Origin: Rachycentron canadum
Lineage: Eukaryota; Chordata; Actinopteri; Carangiformes; Rachycentridae
Reading direction: 5' to 3'
DNA length: 64,000 nucleotides
Assembly: GCA_038496675.1 (NCBI GenBank)
Contig: CM076661.1
Coordinates: forward strand, 5,959,645-6,023,644
In this document: positions 49,401-62,536 of the stretch, one piece after another
How the letters are laid out: each line of letters opens with the position of its first letter
How positions within the stretch are numbered: the stretch's first letter is position 1
The notes under the pieces: model-generated
What the model was told of the DNA's origin: nothing
Databases searched by the model: none
Seen by the model: the letters and a program-made list of their open reading frames with translations, nothing else
Position numbers and translations under genes: made by a program

Positions 49401-52400
49401 CTGAAATAACTGGCAGGAAAGACTCAAAACTGTAAAAAGAAAGATTCGTAAAAAATTTAACTTTCCATCGCTACATTGGACTTGTCAGGATTGAAGCAAG
49501 GCTTCTTCAGTTGGCCCGTTGAACTACAAGGCCACCCTGTATGAACTATAATCTACCAAATATATGAACAGCCACAATTATTGATTCACTTTGGAGATGA
49601 TGGACAACAAATAGCTCTGTAAAAGTTACAGATAAATGCCTTTAAGTGGCATGATCTTTGCCCCTCAAGTTTCAACATCAGACTTACAGAAATCAAACAC
49701 AGATGCACTACAAACACACTTGCATACATGCGAGTCTTCAGTGGGGTTCGGTGCAGATTGGCGACATCGCCGGGGAAGCACTGAGAGTGTGTTTAAACAA
49801 AGTAAAATTCAATTGTGGAGATGTAGCTGGGGTTTGAAATTTGGTCCATGTGCTGTACAAACATGTGTTTAAAATGCAGTAGATATGTGCATATACAATG
49901 GAGTCTACATGGCTGTTTGCTACTTTTGTAACCCCCCACAAAGAAAGTAAAAGGAGTAAGAGCAAAAGCAGAAATAGAGTCAGGAAGTGAAGAGAAAGAG
50001 ACAAATCCAGACAGAAATAGTCCTGTGGTCTGAGTCATTTTCATCAGTGTGTTTGTCTTCCCTTCTAAATGCATGGCAGATGCTATAAGGTGGGTTCCTA
50101 ACGACATCAAGACAGCTACAACAAATAGGAGACACACATGCAGGCTCACACACACCAATACATACAATGCTCAGATTTATCTCTGCGTTTACAGCAACAC
50201 TGAATCACAGTCTGATTAGGAGCAGGCCAAGTCACAGAGGAGCTAACTGCGAGAAGATAAGCTTTGAGGGCAGAAGGACGAAGAAACTGAGACAGCTTTG
50301 ACATGCTGTAGCGGAGCCCAATAAATCACCTGGATTTCAGGCTCTGTCATGGTTCCACCCAGCTCTGTATGTATGCATGTGTGTGTGCATGTCTAGGCCT
50401 ATTTGCAGATGTCTCCCCAATAGGCGTACAGCTCTGACAGGGCCTACACACCCCTGAACATATGAGTATACTGTATGTGTGTGCATGCCTGGAAGTGTCC
50501 AAAGCTGTGTGTCTGCATGTGTGTTTCTCCTGTGGGGCCTGCAGCTGTGACAGGACCTACATCACAACACAAACATCAGGAAAATAGCTCAGAACACAAT
50601 CACTGGCTCACACAAGATCAGATTCAGTGACTCAGCAGGGGCCTGAGGAGCACTAACGAAACAATCACAAGTAGACAAAACACACAGTTAGTGTGCGTAT
50701 GCGTACGTGTGCGAGCATATGCTTGTGTGCAAGCACGCACACACAGGAAGAGCATTTAACCTTCACTCTGTGGGGGGATTCTCATCTCTGATTTCCCCAA
50801 TTTCCCCCTGTTGATTTGCTCCCGGTTGGAGCCGGATGAGAACGAGGATGGCACAACAAAGGCTGGGGCTCTTGATCTTCCTCCTGGTCATCAGTGTCCA
50901 CATCGTCATCCAAAGCTACCCCCACCCACCCGCTGCCACCCCTCACCCCCATGGGTTGGGTGCCTCCCAGCTGCAGCCCAGCTCATCCTGATTGCGCCTG
51001 ATTTGGGTTAAGTGATTATTACCCTGCTGCGGTTTGGGTAGGGACTCTCCCACAGGCTGGAAACAAGGCAGGACAGAGATCTCTCACACGCACACACACA
51101 CTCTGTGTAGGTGTGTATCTTAGACGGACAGAAAGAGACGCTGCCTGAAGGGAAAAGATGACTGTAAACACACATGACAAAAAGACAGACATCAGAGAAA
51201 TGTGTGTGAGTGAGTATGTGAGTTAATCCAAATAAAGAGCAAATTTTAACCAATTTTCCAGAAAAAAAAAAACTGCAAAAGAAAATGCAATGGACGTGCC
51301 TTTCCATCTTCTGCTGTTGTGTGAATACTAGAAAGTTCAATATCAACTCCAATGATGGTACCAATTCTCTGGTTGTGCTATTAAAACATTGAAGAAAAGA
51401 GGGCAATGAGGTGATGGAATTAAAACTCCTCCAGCAAAGTTTTGCATTTGTCATTAATGTTTTCTTTTTTGACTTTTTTCCATCGGTTTTTATCATTTGA
51501 AAGTACTTAGTTTTGGATTCGTTTTTATTAGTTTTAGGTTTTTGTAATGTGGGATATTTGTTCAGGGCAAGACTCTAAAGGGTTAGAAAAAGTATTGTGA
51601 AATAAAAACTAAAAATATTTTTTAAAATGTTCTCCATGCTGGCCAGTCTGCAAATATGGTGCACTCCCTTCAGTTTTAGCAGTTGGAAGTTTTCAACTAC
51701 AACAGATCAGATTTCCGACTGCGTCAGAATAAGAAGAAGTCAGAAGAACCTCACCAACTCTGACCTCAAAAATCCAAGATGGCTGCTATGCGCATCAACA
51801 CGTGAAAACTTGAATAATATACTATTTATTATACACATCTTATTTGTGTCTTACTAAATCAGTGGTATACACAGCTCTGTCCAACTTTCATCTGTGGACA
51901 TGTTGCTTAAGTGTTTGTTGGCGCAAGTAAAGCAGTCTGCTTTGCTCTCAACTTCTATTCAAGAACAACCTGTCGTCATTCTCAGCTACGACATCTGACT
52001 TATGAGGTAAATGGAACAAAGCATTAGAAATCCAAAAATACAGCTTTTTAATGGGACTGTTGTTTCATGTATCAATTAAGGAAACATTACAGTCCACAAA
52101 TATTTGAAGTTTTTGTTTGCCATCATTTTTCATCTCTTTACTGAAACATGAGTAACTTTATATAGTCCATAATGTATTTACAAGCCTGTTTCCAATGCAC
52201 TTTGGAGCTCTTTGGGTTTATGTAATTGAAAATGTGCAACAAGAAAACAGGTGAAATGAAAATATCAGAAACAGGAAAAGAGATTTAAAAAAAAAAAAAC
52301 AAAAAAGATGCAAGTTTCGACAAAGTAGTTCCACACAGAAACACACAGTAAAGCCTCCATATACAATAGTAACAGAGACGTCAAAGGAGAAGCGTGCGGG

Positions 52401-55400
52401 TTGGGAAAAAGAGAAAATGTTCCAAACACATATTTACGACCCAGAGTTAAACTGTCTCTCACTCTGTAATTCTCAAAGCTTTTTACTGCAGGCTGGGGGT
52501 ATACAAAGTGCACGTTCTGTTATTCTACCGTCCGTCTCGTCTTACATCCACCCAACAGATTTAAGGCTGAGGTTTCAGGGCCTCCGCTACAGAGACTCGG
52601 GGCCTTCTCTGCATTAGGAACACCCTGAAAATTGGGTTGAGTTCAGGATGGGTTATAGGTTGCTATTCATGTTCTCCTCCTTTCTGATTTGCTATTTCTG
52701 GAGAGACAGTAGAGTTTCCATGGCCAATTTGTGTCCGCACTTATGCTAAAATGATATTTTCTGACAGATTTTTGGCTCAGATCTTAGACATTGATTTGTT
52801 ATTCATGTAAGAATAATCAAAGAATTATGACTTTACTTAATTGTACCTTCAAAATGTGACCTGACCTTTCAAAGAGAAAAAAATAATGTTAATGTACTCA
52901 GCTGGGTTAACGGAAATCTATAATCATGAATGCATTACCTGATATATTTTTGATATTCCCCATAACTTTTCTAGGCCTGAAACATAGCCTAAGATACAAC
53001 TCACAATGTCTCATCACCATGAGCCAATAGCACTATGGGAATAGGATTTTTATGCAACATGTTTAAACAGCAGCAAGAAGGTTATCCGTTTATCTGTGGT
53101 TATTTCACGATATTATGCCATACCACTTGTAGAATCCCAAAAACATTTCCATATCTCCTTCCTCAAATCAAAACCAGAATTTTTTTCTTAATTTCACCAT
53201 CCTATCAGATGTTCCCATCATTATGAATTCAAGGTGTCCTGAGTTCACATTTACAATAATGAGTGAACAGCTGTAGTCCAGCTTTGGCTCCCTGAGTACA
53301 GCCTATTTCAGGCCGCACGGCTCCCAGCTAAGATGCTCGGGCCCAGCAGCACATGAAAAGAGAAACAGCAATGAGTTCAAAATGAATACACACAGAACCT
53401 CCGCACGGCAGGGAGCCAAAAAACACACCATAATCTAAAACATACCAATTTAATCACGGTGGGAAAGATTCAGCAAGGCATGCACACCTGCTCAACGAAG
53501 CATTTCCACACGGGAGGGATATTTCACAAGTCCAACAATGAATTTTAATCATGTGGCTGCAGTGGACAGAATGCAAAGTAACTGTCAAAGCAGAAATAGC
53601 TTTATCTATGTTAATGTATACGAGTTACCAGAATGACCTTAAACACAGCTGAGTGGCAGAACAGATGGTGTTATTTCAATACATATCTCCAGAAGAAAAC
53701 AGTGTGTTAGGTTGCATGCTCTGTAACATATAACAGACAGCTTTATGTTTGTGTTGATTTCCTGTTTTGGTATAATAACTTACAGCATCAACATTAACTG
53801 TAATGTTATGGATAATTTCCATAACTGACTAATCTTATTTTAGAAATAATACATTTTTTCTTCTAAAACGCAAGAATGCAGTGATTCAAGCCCCAGGTGA
53901 TGTCTCCACATTCCTTGTTTTGTCTGAATATATTTCGAAGTTGTTCAGTTTATCATGAATCGTGAATATTTGCTTAAAAATTATATTTAGCTTAAATGAT
54001 TAACCAATTATCAAAATAGTGGCCAATTCAATTTTATCAATAAAATGATTAACAGCTGTTATTTCAAATCTGTAGAGGCTGTGCTGCAAAACATCTTTTT
54101 GAATTACAATGAAAATCATGTATGATATTGCTTCAGTTTAGCATTAAATTTGATTCTTTTTGTCTTCATCTTAATTCTGCTTAATTTTTTTGCAGTGAGA
54201 TATCTTACATCTTTATATCAGTCCAACATGTTTTTTCCCTTTCTACAGAAATACATACAGTGGTAAAACACAATTACAGAATTAATTATATAAAATAATT
54301 AAATTAAATTAATTATAAAACAATTTCTGTTGTGTTTTGGTATGCTTTAATTAAATCAACTGTAACAGCAACAATATTAGTAATGAACCTGAGCCAACCA
54401 ACCCCATCCAGCTTTGACCAGATAATCATCTGTGTCAACTCCATCCACATCTCCTGCACTTAAATGCACATGCAAATGTACAGTATCCTCTACTAGCGGA
54501 TCACTACATTACTTAAATCATCCGAGTCACTTAACACATCATTGATTCTGTGGCATTTGTACTGAGAAAGCAGCAAACACATATGAGGAAGATATTTATA
54601 GGACATTTCCTCTTACTGAATGCATTTAGAGGTGGAACTCACTGATGCTTAATGTCCAGCAGTGTAATGGAACAAGACACCTAAGACAGTAAAGTAATAA
54701 TGAGTGGGATGAAGATGCCTGGGATTCTCAGCCTCAACGGAACAACGAGCACAGATCCTTGGGCTCAATTACACAGGCCAAAAACATGGTGTTAAGTTTT
54801 TAAGAAGCAAATTGGCCTGCTTTTAATTATGTAGAGAAGCAGTTGGACATTAAGGCTGGAATGCAGGGTGTGAATAGATTCTTCAGCAGCAACTCATTTC
54901 AGATGTTTACCACGCATGAGCTGTTTTAAAAGTTGAAAATGGTGCACCACAGTGGAAAACACAAGACTGAACTCACTGTTTTTTTTCTTTTTTAGACATG
55001 AAGATAAACAAAAACAGAGTTTGACACTGGTCACATGTTATATTGCTATAAATAGACAGACTATACAGCTACTGTGCTCTAACAGCACATCCTTTTTTAA
55101 TGTGAGTGAATATTTCATGGCTTTCATTTCTGTTTCACAAGTCAGCAGACTTCCCAACACCATGGCAAGGTAATAAATACGGAACAAAAATGTTTATCAA
55201 CAAAAACTGATGTTTATCAACATATTTAGGCTAAATACACTGTACATAGTTGTGTTAGTTTGTGTTTTTCCTGACACACACCACCTCTCCAAGTGAATAT
55301 ACAGTAGTGTATTCGCAAGCAGAGCACACTACGAGACTGGGTCACTGGGGTATCGCACAACACTGCATGCTATTGTCCAAACAAGGACAGAGGAGAGAGA

Positions 55401-55837
55401 GAAAACATCAACTGAGAAGCAGGGGGACCCCAGACCACCAGGGTTAACCCCCACTTCATATTTATTTAAACTTTCATGGTTTGGCTCGGGCCATCCTTCA
55501 CCCCACGTTTTCCCCTCCTTCACACCCAAAAACAGCATGCAGCAAAAAAAGATTTCCTGTAGCAGCCGCCTGACTGATATGTACATCCTAAAAACACTAG
55601 CACACGCAGACTTACACACACACAACGAATGGTGACTCCCCAATGGTCAGTCTGATCTCTGCGTAAGGTCAAGCAAACGGGAATGTTTACCATAAATGGG
55701 TTTACATAAAGGAGAGAAAGTTGTTTCACCATCCCATTTCAGTGGATGCAGAGGGTTTGACCAACATAGATGTTACTAAAATGAGACAGCAGAATTTCTC
55801 AACTGTACTTTGAAAGCAGCTCCAAACCATGTGCTAC

Positions 55838-56052
55838 TTTCCACACCCTGGAACAGTTTATAACTTCATACTTATCTGTATATACTGCAGTATTTATATT
55901 TTGATATTCCACTTAGTCTTGTACTTTATATATTTTACATCTTAAATTTTATTTTTACAGTCTGTACATATTTCTAGTTATATTTCTATTTTGGTGGAGT
56001 GCCTGTAAGGAACCAAATTTCATCTTGGGATTAATAAAGTATTCTGATTTAT
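55838..56052 (+). mobile_element. 3' tail of a non-LTR retroposon
   Basis: AT-rich run of short tatattt/tactgta units followed by ggtggagtgcctgtaaggaa, ccaaatttcatcttgggatt and aataaagtattctgattt. The ending 'accaaatttc..ggatcaataaagtat(ctga)' is typical of the 3' end of dispersed fish non-LTR elements. Only the tail is present and no reverse transcriptase frame is nearby, as expected for a 5'-truncated copy. Confidence 0.55.
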
Positions 56053-56317
56053 TAGTACACTGAATCAAACAGAGGCCTTACTGTTGGATTCTAGAACTTT
56101 GTGTTAATAGACACGATCTATAAATAGTCAGATCGCCACAATTTAATGACAAAATATATTTTCTTACTTGATCCTTGTGGTATCAGTTAGTAGTAGAGGT
56201 AAATCAATTAGTACTGCACCTTCATAAAACTAAAGAACATGTGACAGCCTCCGCAGCTACAGTTTTGACCATGTTTTAAGTCTGAGTTATAACTTTTAGT
56301 TCATGTATAGTTGAAGC

Positions 56318-56400
56318 TCCAAAAACAGAATCCTGAGTTTCCCATAATGCAACTCCATAGGGTCTTTCTGCCTGGTAAAGACCCTCAAATTTTAAACTCC
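56318..56400 (+). repeat. Dispersed repeat, copy 2 (relative of 6565-6650)
   Basis: ctccaaaaacagaatcctga is followed by gtttcccataatgcaactcc and, further on, tctttctgcctggtaaagac. Same blocks and orientation as the copy at 6565-6650, 50 kb away. Confidence 0.5.
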
Positions 56401-58656
56401 AAGGTCTCATTTGGCTTTTTAATCAAACTACCAGTCCAAGCTGAGAAAATCCTGACGAAATATCTATGACAGCATCAGGGTAATAAGTTATGTTAAAATT
56501 GATGGGAGTGGAGGTTTTAAAGCAAAGGCTATGGTACTATCTACTTCTGCATTTAAAAAAAAAAAAAAAAAAGTTTGAACACAGGGCTTCTGGAGGGCAA
56601 GAAGATGGACAGCCCCTTTGTCTGGCTGGGAAACAGAGCTTACTGCTAGGGGAGGAATGCTGTAGGTTTGCCCTCCCAGGGGACACTAGACCAGGATGGC
56701 TGGTTGTTGTTCTACAATCCCCCGAGTCTTCTCACTGTCTATCACAGCATCAAAATGACTGGAATCATTGAAAAATATTCACCTTATGGCGTCAAATGTG
56801 TTTTCTTGTGTGTGGAGGTGCTCTCGCCCATATTGTCCAGTAAAACACCCTTATTTAGGTGTGTGCTTGTCTGCTTGTGAACATCTTCACTCTCCCACAC
56901 ATGCCTCAAATACAGACTTCCCACAGAGGTCTTGTGCTTTGACAGGGAAGGTGAAGGGAGGGGGTGCAGTTTTTTTCTGGCAGTGGAAAATGGAGGCAAG
57001 TTTTATGACCCATGTTCCCTGTCCTCCTGTAAAAATCACACCAGCCATTTTCCAGCATTGCAGCATCATCAGCTGCGAAGCCAATGAAAACAATGGAGCG
57101 TGTGGAGAAGAAACAAGGCAAACAAAGAAAAAAAAAAGGCCTCTTGGACGGAAATACCTGCAGGTCTACTTTATACATATACATCATCCTTTCCCTTCCC
57201 ATCAGACTCTGAGGTAGACCCCTTACCTACTCACACACATGTAGAAATCTTTAGGACTCACAGCCTCAGAGAAGTTCTCATGGGTTTTCAGTGGCAATCC
57301 AACCTGGCAATCTTCCCAAGCTCTCTGCAGGCACTTTGTTTTGCGGAGGGGGGTCTTTTGGGTCAAGCCCAACAAAGATGCATCATTGCATGGACCCACC
57401 ACACGTGGGTGGGTAACTGGGCACAGTTTTGTAAATCCATATTACTAAAGGAAAGCTGCCAGGCTACTCTGTCTTTGCCCTAATTGTGATTGTCATACTC
57501 TCTATTGAATTAGGCGATGAGAGGGGGGATGCATGGCTCTACTAAGCCTTGAAGATGAGAGCGCAGGAAACGGCAAAGTGGCTGTCTTGTGAGGTCCCGT
57601 CTGTAGAGGTCGGATGAAGACATGCATTGTGTGTATGATTCATATGCCACAATGTATTAGTGTACAACAAGGGCTGAGATGAAGCAGATTGGCTTGGAAC
57701 ACTACAGGAGAGGGACAAGGCATTTGTATCCTCCTCTGCTGGTAATACATGGTAACAAGGGTGATTTGCACAGTTAAATCAAAACCAAGTGATGGTGACA
57801 TTGAAGTCTAATGCATCTTAAGATGATGAAGCTCTTCAGTGTGTTTCACATCGAAGCCCACTGCAATCCATTTGCTTCTCAGGAGACTTAGTCACTCGAG
57901 GTAACATGAAGAGTTGGTTAACCTGTGAGAGCGTGCTTGAGCCCTAATGCGCTGCAGATGTAGCCATCTTAGAAGTCACACGTTTTATTGAAAGCTTGCT
58001 GCACTGCTGCCTTGTTGCTTCTCTATCCCTTAAAGGGAAAGTTTAGAGAATGAGAATTGTGTCTGTTTATCTTGGGATGTAAGGAATGATGTTGTAGCCA
58101 CTTTGATCAAGACACACACGTTTTGCGTTACGACAACATGACTGCTCGGACATTTGAGAACATTTAAAAAAGAACAGGCTTGCAACCACCGCTAAGGCAG
58201 CACTAATGCAGGATAGGTGCAAGATGGATGCATGATAGGGGACTTGTGTGAAGGCCTCCAATGAACATGCCTGCTAGGCAGCCACATTTCTCATGTAGTT
58301 GGAAGGTCTATTATAAAATTGGATACGCATTACAGAGAGCTAATGTGGGCTCCTGGCAGTCCTGCACACTGCCTGCGGTGAGACTATCTAACACAGTCAG
58401 TGGGATTTATCTGTTGTTATGATCAGACCCACAGCAGACCTGCCTAAACACAGCTTATCTCCCCCTATATCCTAGGTCACATCCAGCCCAAGGAAAGGGT
58501 TTGAGAGAAAGCTCAAGATGCGCGAACAAGTCACAATCAGATGATTCAAACTAAAATCTTACCAGAAAGCAGAATCTAGACCTGACAAGCACCTCTAATT
58601 GTTCATCAAACCCTCTCCCTTCAAGGCTCCTCCTCATCCCCTTCCCTTGCTCAGAA

Positions 58657-58676
58657 CCCCCCCCCCCCCACCCCCC
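58657..58676 (+). repeat. Poly-C run
   Basis: C-rich run with a single A, in a pyrimidine-rich stretch (58610-58690). Confidence 0.9.
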
Positions 58677-58947
58677 TCACCATCCCCTCCCTGGCTCCAT
58701 TGCTCGAGGAGATCCTATCATTTCTCCCGCAGACTAGATTTCTTGGGTGACTTCAAAGCTTGTTCACTAAGTGTTTAGAAGAATGCAATGGAAACAGGAA
58801 AATAATGTTCTGATTTCTGTAAACTTTTTAACATCTGCTTTTGCTTAGTGTTGGTGCAGTGTGAAGCAGGGGCTCCATACTGTGTACAGTTTGGGACATT
58901 TTTTCCCACAGTTTAAATCTCGCACACTGTGAAAGATGGGAAGGGTT

Positions 58948-58973
58948 AAAAAAAAAAAAAAAAAAAAAAAAAA
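58948..58973 (+). repeat. Poly-A run
   Basis: 26 A; no retroposon body was recognised upstream. Confidence 0.95.
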
Positions 58974-59652
58974 TTATAAAGTATCTCAAGCCTAAGGAAT
59001 ATATTCCTAATGGTAGGAGATGACATTAAATGGCACTTTGGTACCAGAACAAGATTTTTTCTCCCTTTTTTCTTTTTTTAAATGGAGGGCAGTTCATTCC
59101 CATTCTCAGCCATGTCACAGACCATTTGAAAAGCAGGTGAGGATGAATCCCACAAGAAAGGTAATAGTTTAACCCTCTAAGACCTAATTTCCATCTCTGT
59201 TTGTATAACCTTCATCTTCTGAGAATTCAGAGGATGCAATGAGTATATTTCCACTGAGAGGGAAAGGAACCAGGCGAGGCTTTGCTAGTGTCCCAAAAGG
59301 CCTGTGAGTAATGTTGCTGGCACCGTACAAGCATACACACAGACTAACGCTACCTCCTTGTGTATACACAAGATGACAAGCCGTTTTTAGGGCCAGGCCA
59401 GATAACTCCATCACAATCTCCCCATGCTAACAGGGCAGCATGACAAGAGCGCCGTGTATACACACAGCATCCGACTGGCAGCCTCAGGGCTCCTGTCTCC
59501 TTTCCCCTAACTCAATCATGCTCAGGTTTCACTCTCGCCCATCCGAGGCTAACTCGCTTCCTCTCTCTATCCCCTCACAGCCCCCCCATCCTTAAAATCC
59601 TTAACCCACATCCCACCCATACAGTATCATTTCCTATTCTGATATACATGCA

Positions 59653-59655
<3 letters not shown>

Positions 59656-59685
<30 letters not shown>
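59656..59685 (+). repeat. Poly-A run
   Basis: 30 A following tacatgcatgt. Confidence 0.95.
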
Positions 59686-59689
<4 letters not shown>

Positions 59690-60295
59690 AGGTTTATACA
59701 ATCTACTTTTAAAATATTTAATTTTCCAAACCTGAAATTATTGAGATGCTAACATTTAAAAATATCAAAATCATGTAAAATAATAAATATTTCAGGGACA
59801 GAGAGCAGCTTAGGTAGCTTTTAATAATTCTTTGTATTTGTTCAGACAGTTGAAAATGGAAATGAGACATAGGAGAGTCATTTTTGGCAGGTTTCAGTCT
59901 TAGGCCAATGAGGGCACATGTGTAGCTCCAGAGACAGAAGCCCTAAACATTTAATTCTCCATGAAGACAGTTAAAGGAAAAAATCCTCACTAAATCATTC
60001 TGACACCGCTGAAGAAAAATAAGCATTGGCAATGCACCTTGCACTTCTCCATTTCATTGTTTGGTTGTATATTTTCCATATTCCAATGAGAGTGCCAAAG
60101 TATCAGCGACATTAAGTCATGTTGAGCAATTTCCAGTGCAGCTATAAAAAAGGCATCTGCCAAGTTGGCAAGGAAATGTTTCAACTATTAAAAAGTTCAA
60201 ATGTCAGATTTTGTTATCAGTCTCTCAGTATTAAAGAGTGAGAGCATCTCTTTAAGATGCCTCATTTTGCTCTGACATTTAACAATCTGACAGGG

Positions 60296-60322
60296 AAAAA
60301 AAAAAAAAAAAAAAAAAAAAAA
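60296..60322 (+). repeat. Poly-A run
   Basis: 27 A; one of three long A runs within 1.1 kb. Confidence 0.95.
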
Positions 60323-60695
60323 TCTATCTTAGAGGAAGAGGACAAGATCATTTCTCCCCTGACAGCAGCCTCAATAAACCACAGCAGATACAGTAGATAA
60401 CAACTTGTCTTCTTCAAAAGCCAAGAAAACACAGACTCCCTGACTTGACAGTTTTGGCTTCCTTACACACAGAAGCCTTCCTCACAGTGAACAGTGATTT
60501 CATCAGGTGGATTGGCTGATGACTGAGATAATGCTTTGTTTATTGAAACCTTTTTTAAAATTCACTTATTTTTACTCACCATAAAAGGGTTACCATCTTC
60601 CTCTTTCATTGTACTGCTATCTCTAACACAAAATATTATAAACATTTGACTGAACTCAAAGTTTAATTCAACAAGTCTAGGTTGTGTCAAAAGGC

Positions 60696-60702
<7 letters not shown>

Positions 60703-60728
<26 letters not shown>
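60703..60728 (+). repeat. Poly-A run
   Basis: 26 A after cccttttt. Confidence 0.95.
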
Positions 60729-60729
<1 letters not shown>

Positions 60730-60840
60730 GTGCAGGTAAATCACTAGTTGGTTAAAAGCACCATACCTGTGTTTTTATAGTGGTCATCATGTTTACATTG
60801 TTTATAACTGTGCTGTGATAAATGTATACAATTTGCAGTA

Positions 60841-61064
60841 AATGGGTGGGACTCTAGCCCAGTGATTAGCATTGTCACTAGCAACACATACTATAGCTTT
60901 TCTCTGGGTGCACATTTCCTCCCTTAGACCACTTAGATCAGATGAACTGACATGGCTGTTTTGGTCTGGGTACAACCATGTGCATCAATCCCAGGCGCTG
61001 TCTGGCTCATAACCAATGCACACTGACCCCTAAACAGGATTAGCAATAAAGAAACAGATGGATG
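60841..61064 (+). mobile_element. Degenerate SINE-like retroposon copy
   Basis: The copy shows the block order of another common fish SINE. It starts with a head with agtgattagcattgtcacta, then has a hydrophobic-like cctccc segment, a tgggtacaacc stretch, and a tail ctaaacaggattagcaataa leading to acagatggatg. That tail corresponds to the usual 'gacaggataagcggttagaaaatggatgga' type ending. Heavily mutated; the polymerase III boxes are not clearly preserved. Confidence 0.5.
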
Positions 61065-62445
61065 TGCTTAAACATGCACAAACACTGATGTACTGTATTC
61101 AACAAGACATACAACGATGCAGGATGAGGAAAAGTGGCGCATGAAAAATTTCAGTAATCCTTTCCTTATACACCAAAACCACTGGAGGTACTCAGAGGTT
61201 AACTCAAGCTGAACTAGGCCACAAGTTGTTGGGGGGGGGCAAATCCTTTTCAAGCCCGTGTGAGGCTGAACATGTGCTGGGTCCACCCTGTTCAACCCTG
61301 CTCTGTTCTCTGTTAGCTTGGACTTCACACGTTTACATGTAGAAACTGTGACAATGCCATTTTGTTTACAGCATTGTTGTACTGCACATGTTTAAGGGTT
61401 AATTACTTACAGATGCAGTGTTTGGTTTGTTTCTAGGATGAGGGACTAGCAGGGTGACGATATTAAACACTGGACATGTTTAGAGGGTCATGTACGTTGT
61501 GTTGTCAGACTGTGCAACATACCAGGCACTGAGCTTGTCTTAACTAAGCAATGATGTGAACATATTTTCTCTTGGCTGTGTTGCAGGAATAATCTTCTCC
61601 TTCCTGAACTGGTGAGATTTTCTCATTCATGTGCATGTGTAAGAAAGTAGCAGGACTTCAGTTGGTAGAGATACTGACAAAGACCAAGGGTAATCTGGGA
61701 TGGCTCTGTGCACAAGGTAAGAGCATTTTGATTACACATTAAAATGCGATTAACATGAAAAGGGGTAGTCCATCAATTTCATACATCAGGTTCAGTTCAC
61801 TTATCGTGAGAAGTACTACACGACTCATGAAAACCGTTGCATTGGCTTTAAATGGAAGCTTTCTGAAGTAAAAAAAAAAAAAACCCTTTGATTATTAGTG
61901 ATGTCTCAGCTCAGGCTCAGAGACAACAAACACTGACAGAGTGGAGCTTGAAAAATGAGGGCATTTACTGGATAGGATTGGCCTAATGCCACATTCATAT
62001 CATATTAGACTTATTGTAGTCATCATGTTTACAAGTTTCCAACTTGGCAATATCATTCACATCATTATCCAAGTCATAATTACAAATGGGAAACTTCTGA
62101 TATATTAGACTCTGCACTAAATAATAGGGAAGTGCCTGTAAAACAAACAAATATGGAGGCCTCAAATCAGTCAAATACTGTTGCAACTGTTGTAATTAAA
62201 TCCCCATTTTCATGAATATGGCATTTTATTGTAAATCCACAGTATCTTAATTCCAACACAGCCAGTTCAGTAATATGTATACAACCAGCTTGATGTTATG
62301 AATGCTCAGCACTAATGCAAAATGTTAATAGGGTTATAGTTCTTATCTCTACCATCCTTCCAACATGACATGAATGCAGATTTAAAAAAGTTATTAATAT
62401 TTATGAATAATGGCAATATTTTCCTTGAACTGTAATGATATAGTA

Positions 62446-62536
62446 ATATTGAATATAATATACTGAAAGCTGTAGTATAAGCAAGAGTAGTATATTGAAT
62501 ATAATATACTGAAAGCTGTAGTATAAGCAAGAGTAG
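62446..62536 (+). repeat. 46-bp tandem duplication
   Basis: A unit containing attgaatataatatactgaa followed by agctgtagtataagcaagag and tag occurs twice back to back with a period of 46 bp. The copies are essentially identical, which suggests a recent duplication or an assembly artefact. Confidence 0.9.

Noticed and set aside
51008..51496. 162-residue minus-strand open frame
   Set aside because: Contains low-complexity serine/phenylalanine and HTHTH stretches from simple repeats; no domain and no splice or conservation evidence.
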